From: Neoarius graeffei
Lineage: Eukaryota; Chordata; Actinopteri; Siluriformes; Ariidae
DNA length: 64,000 nt
Direction of reading: 5' to 3'
Assembly (NCBI RefSeq): GCF_027579695.1
Contig: NC_083570.1
Location: 5,983,001-6,047,000, forward strand
This document shows positions 57,990-64,000 of the stretch, one piece after another. The position numbers and the translations under genes were made by a program. The notes below the pieces were generated by a model that did no database searches, was not told the DNA's origin, and saw only the letters and a list, made by a program, of their open reading frames with translations. Numbering within the stretch: the stretch's first letter is position 1; each line of letters opens with the position of its first letter.

Positions 57990-58193
57990 CGATTCCTGGT
58001 GATTTACCATTTTTCGTTTGGTTTAATGCAATTTCAATTTCTGTTATAGTTCATTCCTCATCAAGTGTATGTTTGTCTTCATCCATTTCTTTGATGTCAT
58101 CATTGATGGGATAAAATAAGACCTCACATTCTGATTTATTAAATTCAAGTTACAATAAAAGAGCCAAATTTCATCCTGTACTCATTTCTGATC

Positions 58194-61100
58194 CCCTCCT
58201 AGAACTGCCACCTTATTGTGGTGGAGGGGTTTGTGTGCTTGAATGATCCTTTGAGCTATGTTGTCGGGGGCATTATGCCCCTGTCAGGGTTTCCCAAGGC
58301 AGACAGGTCCTAGGTGACAGGCCAGACCAAGAGCAGTTCACCAAAACCCCTAATGGAGCAACAACCAAGGACCAAGACGTCGCCCGGTATGGCGCAGCCA
58401 GGGCCCCACCCTGGAGCCAAGCCCGGGGTTGGGGCTCGCATGCGAGTGCTTGGTGGCCGGGCCTTTGCCCATGGGGCCCGGCCGGGCTCAGCCTGAAGAG
58501 TTGATGTGGGCCCGACCTCCTGTGGGTTCACCACCCACAGAGGTAGCGGTAAGGGGCTGGTGCAGTGTGGATTGGGTGGCAGTCGAAGGCAGGGGCCTCG
58601 ACGACCTGATCCCTGGACACAGCGGCTAGCTGTTGGGACATGGAATGTCACTTCGCTGGGGGGGAAAGAGCCTGAGCTTGTGCGCGAGGTTGAGAGGTAC
58701 TGGCTAGAGATAGTCAGGCTCACCTCCACGCACAGCTTGGGCTCTGGAACCCAGCTCCTTGAGAGGGGCTGGACTCTCCACTTCTCTGGAGTCACCCATG
58801 CTGAGCAGCGGAGGGCTGGTGTGGGCTTGCTTATAGCTCCCCTGCTCAGCCGCCATGTGTTGGAGTTTACCCCAGTGAACGAGAGGGTCGCCTCTCTGCG
58901 CCTTCGGATTGGGGAGAGGGCTCTTGCTGTTGTTTGTGCCTACGGGCCGAATAGCAGTGTAGAGTATCTGGCCTTCTTGGAGTCCCTGGGAGAGGTACTG
59001 AGGGGTGCTCAGACTGGGGACTCCATTGTGCTACTGGGGGACTTCAATGCTCACGTGGGTGACGACAGTGACACCTGGAAGGGCATGGTTGGGAGGAACG
59101 GCCTCCCCGATCTGAACCCGAGTGGTGTTTTGTTATTGGACTTCTGTGCTAGTCACAGTTTGTCCGTAACAAACACCATGTTCAAGCATAGGGGTGTCCA
59201 TAAGTGCACGTGGCACCAGGACACCTTAGGTTGGAGGTCGATGATAGACTTCGTTGTCGTTTCATCTGATCTCCGGCCCTATGTCTTGGACACTCGGGTG
59301 AAGAGAGGGGCTGAGGTGTCAACTGATCACCACCTGGTGGTGAGTTGGATCCGCTGGCGGTGGAGGAAGCTGGACAGACCTGGCAGGCCCAAATGTATGG
59401 TGAGGGTCTGCTGGGAACGTCTGGCCGAGCACTCTTTTGGGGAGGTCTTTAACTCCCACCTCCGGGAGAGCTTTTCCCAGCTTCCGGGGGAGAGGGGGGG
59501 ACATTGAGTCTGAGTGGACCATGTTCTTTACCTCCATTGTGGACGTGGCTGTTCAGAGCTGTGGCCGCAAGGTCTCCGGTGCCTGTCGTGGCGGCAATCC
59601 CCGAACCCGGTGGTGGACACCGGAAGTAAGGGATGCCGTCAAGCTGAAGAAGGAGTCCTATCAGGCCATGTTGACCTCCAGGACTCCTGAGGCAGCTGAT
59701 GGGTATCGGCAGGCCAGGCGTGCTGCAGCTCGGGCAGTTGCGGAGGCAAAAACTCGGAACTGGGAGGAGTTCGGGGAGGCCATGGAGAAGGACTATCGGT
59801 CGGCCTCGAAGAATTTCTGGCAAACCGTCTGGCACCTCAGGAGGGGGAAGCAGTACTCTACCAACACTGTTTACAGTGCGGGAGGGGGAGCTGTTGACCT
59901 CGACTGGGGACATTGTCGGGTGGTGGAAGGAATACTTTGAGGATCTCCTCAATCCCACCGTCATGTCTTCCACTGAGGAGACTGAGGCTGATGACTCAGA
60001 GGTGGACTCATCCATTACCCAAGCCGAAGTCACTGAGGTGGTTTGCAAGCTCCTCGGTGGCAAGGCACCGGGGGTGGATGAGATCCGCCCTGAGTATCTC
60101 AAGTTTCTGGATGTTGTGGGGCTGTCTTGGTTGACACGCCTCTGCAACATCGCGTGGCGGTCAGGGACAGTGCCTATGGAGTGGCAGACTGGGGTGGTGG
60201 TCCCTCTTTTTAAGAAAGGGGACCGGAGAGTGTGCTCCAATTACAGGGGAATCACACTTCTCAGCCTCCCAGGGAAGGTTTACTCCAGGATACTGGAGAG
60301 GAGAATTCGACTCATAGTTGAACCTCGGATCCAGGAGGAACAATGCGGTTTTTGTCCTGGTCGCCGAACACTGGACCAGCTCTATACCCTTCATAGGGTG
60401 CTCAAGGGTTCATGGGAGTTTGCCCAACCAGTCCACATGTGCTTTGTGGATCTGGAGAAGGCATTCGACAGTGTCCCCCATGGTATTCTGTGGGGGGTGC
60501 TTCGGGAGTATGGGGTTCGGGGCCCTTTGCTAAGGGCTGTCCGGTCCCTGTACGAACGGAGCAAGAGTCTGGTTTGCATTGCCGGCAGTAAGTCAGACCT
60601 CCAACATGCACTGGGGCGGTTTTCAGTCGAGTGTGAAGCGGCTGGGATGAGAATCAGCACCTCCAAGTCCGAGGCCATTGTTCTTGACCGGAAAAGGGTG
60701 GCTTGCCCTCTCCAGGTTGGTGGAGAAGTTCTGCCTCAAGTGGAGGAGTTTAAGTATCTCGGGATCTTGTTTACGAGTGAGGGAAGGATGGAGCGTGAGA
60801 TCGACAGGCAGATTGGTGCAGCCTCCGCAGTGATGCGGTCGCTTTACCGGTCCGTCATGGTGAAGAAGGAGCTGAGCCAAAAGGCGAAGCTCTCAATTTA
60901 CCGGTCGATCTACGTTCCGACTCTCACCTATGGTCATGAGCTTTGGGTAACGACCGAAAGAACAAGATCGCGGATACAAGCGGCCAAAATGACTTTTCTT
61001 CGCAGGGTGGCTGGGCGCTCCTTTAGAGATAGGGTGAGATGCACAGTCACTCAGGAGGAGCTCGGAGTAGAGCTGCTGCTCCTCCACATCAAGAGGAATC

Positions 61101-61371
61101 AGCTGAGGTGGCTCGGGCATCTTTTTTGGATGCCTCCTGGACGCCTCCCTGGGGAGGTGTTCCAGGCATGTCCCCCTGGGAGGAGGCCCCAGGGAAGACC
61201 CAGGACACGCTGGAGGGACTATGTCTCTCGGCTGGTCTGGGAACGCCTTGGTGTTCTTCCCGAGGAGCTGGCCGAGGTGTCTGGGGAAAGGGAAGTTTGG
61301 GCTTCCACGCTTAGAGTGCTGCCTCCGCGACCCGGTCCCAGATAAAGTGGAAGAAGACGAGACAAGAAGAG
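58194..61371 (+). mobile_element. Rex3 LINE, copy B, near full length with RT core deleted
   Basis: Plus-strand element of about 3.18 kb from the 5' end ccctcctagaactgcc to a (gacga)-type tail, flanked by the 14-bp duplication actcatttctgatc (58180-58193, 61372-61385). The endonuclease frame 58506-59507 shows [28 protein letters not shown] and [13 protein letters not shown]. The RT frame 59699-61345 shows NYRGITLLSLPGKVYSRILE and CFVDLEKAFDSVPHGIL. Between SKSD and LQHALGRF, 61 residues present in copy A are absent, including the FADD catalytic motif; a shared gacct at the edges suggests a microhomology deletion. Frame changes near 59500 and 59880 also interrupt it. It cannot be active. Confidence 0.92.
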
Positions 61372-61596
61372 ACTCATTTCTGATCTTCTATGATATTATC
61401 ATTGGTCATAAGCTTACTCATTTTTTTCTTAGTTTGTCTTTGTTTTTCAAGTCCGAAGAAATACGATTAATTTTTTTCACCCTGTTCGTTCCATCCAGCT
61501 CTTGATTGAGTGGAAACTCCATTTGCCTTTATTGTGTACCTTTCGTCTAGTTGAGACTGCAGCGACTGTAATTCTGAAATGTTTTCGAAGGATAGT

Positions 61597-62228
61597 CAAG
61601 TTTATTTGTATAGCGTTTTTAACAATAAACATTGTCGCAAAGCAGCTTTACAGAATTTGAACGACTTAAAACATGAGCTAATTTGATCCCTAATCTATCC
61701 CCAGTGAGCAAGCCTGTGGCGACGGTGGCAAGGAAAAACTCCCTCAGACGACATGAGGAAGAAACCTCGAGAGGAACCAGACTCAAAAGGGAACCCATCC
61801 TCATTTGGGCAACAACAGACAGCCTGACTATAATATTAACAGTTTTAACATGAGGACAGTTTCGTTGATGTTATAACTCTTCATTGATGGAAACTTCAGT
61901 GAAAAACTGTTCATGATAACTGCAGTCCTAAAGTTAGCAAGACAACTGTAGTCCTCAGCCATAAAAGCATTACTGTAAGAGTCCAGAGCATCCTCCAGGT
62001 ATAACCCTCAATTATCCTCATGGGGCCATCCTTCACAGGAGGATAAAACTCCGACCAGACACAGGGCACCAGGATGGATCAAGCAGGTCCGAGGGGCAGA
62101 AGAGGTCAGCATCTCAATCCCAGGACCAACATGTAACTCAGAGGGACAGATGGGGGGGGAGAGAAAGAAAACACATGTTGTTAGGTATGCCCTAAAAATG
62201 ACAAGTATTAAATCTGTGTGGTAGGCTC
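61597..62228 (+). repeat. interspersed fish repeat X, second copy, 632 bp
   Basis: It begins caagtttatttgtatagcg and is flanked by ggatagt on both sides (61590-61596, 62229-62235). The empty site is intact in L1 copy 1 near 28635. It matches the repeat at 8070-8833 in opposite orientation. Non-coding; family unassigned. Confidence 0.75.
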
Positions 62229-62879
62229 GGATAGTTGTGTGTTATTTACTAATGTATTAATTTTATCAATCAGATCCTTTTGTTCTTGTCTCCTTATACG
62301 TGAAAGTTTTTTACCCATGCCAATTGCTATTTGTTTGACATTAAACTTAAATCATTCCCATTTACTCCTATCAGACATGTCTAACTCTTCAACCTCCAAA
62401 GTAAGAGACTTCACCTGATCACAAAATTCACCGTTCTAATAAGTCGTGATTAAATGTCCAGATATTAGGAAGGATCTTATGTTGCTTAGACGTGAATAGG
62501 TTTAGACTAATCGTACAATGGTCTGTGAGCGGAGAGGCTGAAATTTCACAATCTAAAATATCATTATACAGCTCACAAGAGATAAGCCAGTAATCTAGTC
62601 TCGAACACTGACCGTTTCCTGCAGCATTAAACCTTGTATATTGAATACAAGTTGGGTTTGATGACCTCCAAAAATCAATTACATTCGTTGTTGTTCATAA
62701 ATTCAGTATAATGTGGCTGTAAATAGGTTGTGGATTCTTGTGAGGTATTCGATCTCACCATGAATCAGGGGCTATGTTAAAGTCTCTGCCCATTATCACT
62801 TTTTCTGAAGTACATGATGTTTTCCATTCGTTAACAAGTTTACTTCATTCCTCTGTTATGATTTTGGGTACAAATAAGG

Positions 62880-63180
62880 CCCTGTCCACACGGCAACGGA
62901 TTCAGGTGACTCCGATACAATTGCTTATCGTTTAGGCCTGGCGTCCACACGGCACCGGCGTTTTGGGTGCCCAAAACGCAATCTTTTTGAGAACGGGTTC
63001 CAGAGTGGAAACATCTGGCAACGTTGCCGTTGTGAAGTCGTCTGGATGAGTAGAACGGATTTGTTTACGATGATGTCACAACCACATGACTGTGAGTGCT
63101 TCACGCCGGGTAGAAGTGTAACGAATATCACCAGGAAAAAGCCTTACAGAGCACTAGTGAGAGTGAAACACGAGCTTGGA
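62880..63180. mobile_element. DNA-transposon end with repeated 'gtccacacggca' (fragment)
   Basis: At the exact point where L1 copies 1 and 2 stop matching, ggccctgtccacacggcaac begins, and a related phrase (gcgtccacacggcac) recurs 60 bp later. The design looks like terminal plus subterminal repeats of a cut-and-paste element. The opposite end was not found, and the superfamily is not assigned. A (TTA)n run follows at 63182-63204. Confidence 0.4.
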
Positions 63181-63535
63181 TATTATTATTATTATTATTA
63201 TTATGTTCAGTGTTAGTTCACAGTAGTAATGCAAGAAGCAGAATAGTGACAGTAATAGTGAAGCAAAAACATGTAATTGTACAAACACTGCAGCTCTACA
63301 GCAAAATATTCATTTATGAAATGGTCTGATTCTTAACACCAGTAGTGCAAATGGTCTTCTCATTGCGATGCGATGCGAGTTGTCAACAAATCCTATAACT
63401 TGGTTCATGAAACGCGCTTACAAAATATTTTCACTGTGAATATTTATTGTGTAATGGTGCAATCCCACCAGCAAAAATAGGGAAAAAAAAGGAGCGATCT
63501 CACCTCTTCAGATGTTGATTTAAGTCCGACAATAC

Positions 63536-63945
63536 ATTCCTCAAAAAGGGCGTAGAGGAGCAAATTAATCCAATTTATTCCGGACCATTAAAGACGCCGC
63601 CTTCCACGTAGAATCATACGTCATCCTTGCCGCCATATTGGATAGGTCAAAGCGGAGAATAAAGATTCATGTGCTGCCTTTAACTGTACCAACAGGTTTA
63701 CCGTCCAAACGCGATCACATGGGATTACCTTTCACAGGTGAGAAACAAATTAATCCATCAACGTGTAGTATTCAATTTATTCCGGACCATTAAAGACGCC
63801 GCCTTCCGCGTAGAATCATACGTCATCCTCGCCGCCATATTGGATAGGTCAAAGCGGAGAATAAAGATTAGCTGAGTTTAACTGTACCAACAGGTTTGCC
63901 GTCCAAACGAGATCACATGGGATTACCTTTCACAGGTGAGACTGG
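63536..63945. repeat. two tandem copies of a 202-bp unit
   Basis: The phrase ccggaccattaaagacgccg occurs at 63580 and again 202 bp later. The units share a caaattaatcca start, a gccgccatattggat core and the run up to cacaggtgag. The same sequence lies inverted and single within the TIR element at 34440-34640. It is probably part of a mobile element extending beyond the window. Confidence 0.8.
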
Positions 63946-64000
63946 AAAAATACTTTTCATTGTATCTGATCATTATAATGTAATTTTACAAACAGATTTT

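Larger units (their letters stand above)
54270..62879 (-). mobile_element. L1/Tx1-like LINE, copy 2, split by four later insertions
   Basis: L1 pieces occupy about 54270-55097, 55478-55653, 57990-58193, 61372-61596 and 62229-62879, all minus strand and collinear with copy 1. The frames include the C-terminal part (54813-54463: WNNRTITINRKTLFKQEW) and reverse transcriptase (55098-54841: NWRPITLLCNDYKL, GIRQGCPISPK). About 175 bp present in copy 1 (27705-27880) are deleted here. Each interruption is bounded by a target duplication. The LINE is inactive. Confidence 0.85.

Noticed and set aside
59319-61120. Minus-strand frames up to 263 codons
   Set aside because: They are antisense shadows of Rex3 copy B, and equal frames recur antisense to copy A.

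Overview
The window is eukaryotic and reads as repeat-rich accessory sequence from a ray-finned (teleost) fish. The evidence is GT-AG split genes, a cluster of fish-type TRIM genes, Rex3 LINEs, L1/Tx1-like LINEs, tRNA-derived fish SINEs, a DIRS element, Tc1, Harbinger and many hAT elements, and frequent microsatellites. A catfish-like genome is possible from the SINE type, but this is a memory-based guess.

Layout. 3.1-6.9 kb: a multi-exon gene of an uncharacterised teleost family (SAMD3-like), probably decaying. 8.1-8.8 kb: a SINE nested in another repeat. 9.1-10.7 kb (minus): TRIM gene B, a RING and coiled-coil gene with no B-boxes and no visible B30.2 exon. 12.1-13.1 kb (minus): the last three exons of cfap206, with a late frameshift, cut off by an L1 fragment. 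15.4-27.4 kb (plus): TRIM gene A, a complete in-frame six-exon RING/B-box/coiled-coil/PRY-SPRY gene of 565 codons whose introns are swollen by Tc1, hAT, Harbinger and other insertions. 27.6-29.3 kb: an L1/Tx1 LINE. 29.8-34.2 kb: hAT elements and a tandem repeat. 34.2-37.5 kb: a TIR element and the remnant of a further TRIM gene (D), truncated by L1 sequence. 37.6-38.8 kb: a short BTG/TOB-family gene with its own TATA box. 40.8-46.8 kb: a transposon copy that meets a whole-looking DIRS element. 47-51.4 kb: hAT and Tc1 remnants. 51.7-53.6 kb (plus): TRIM gene C, in frame for 303 codons, with RING joined directly to PRY-SPRY by an in-frame deletion. 54.3-62.9 kb: one L1/Tx1 copy split by a SINE, two Rex3 LINEs (one twin-primed) and another repeat. 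63.5-64 kb: a 202-bp tandem duplication.

How it fits together. The gene A and gene C blocks are paralogous, and both carry the same repeats and the same L1 downstream, so comparing them dates the insertions: elements found in only one block, with the empty site visible in the other, arrived after the duplication. The four TRIM copies have each kept a different set of modules. Gene A and gene B share a nearly identical 500-bp inverted tract, which suggests recent gene conversion. The best candidates for something new are the RING-SPRY architecture of gene C, the module-by-module decay of the cluster and the stratified nest at 54-63 kb. No complete undescribed system was recognised.
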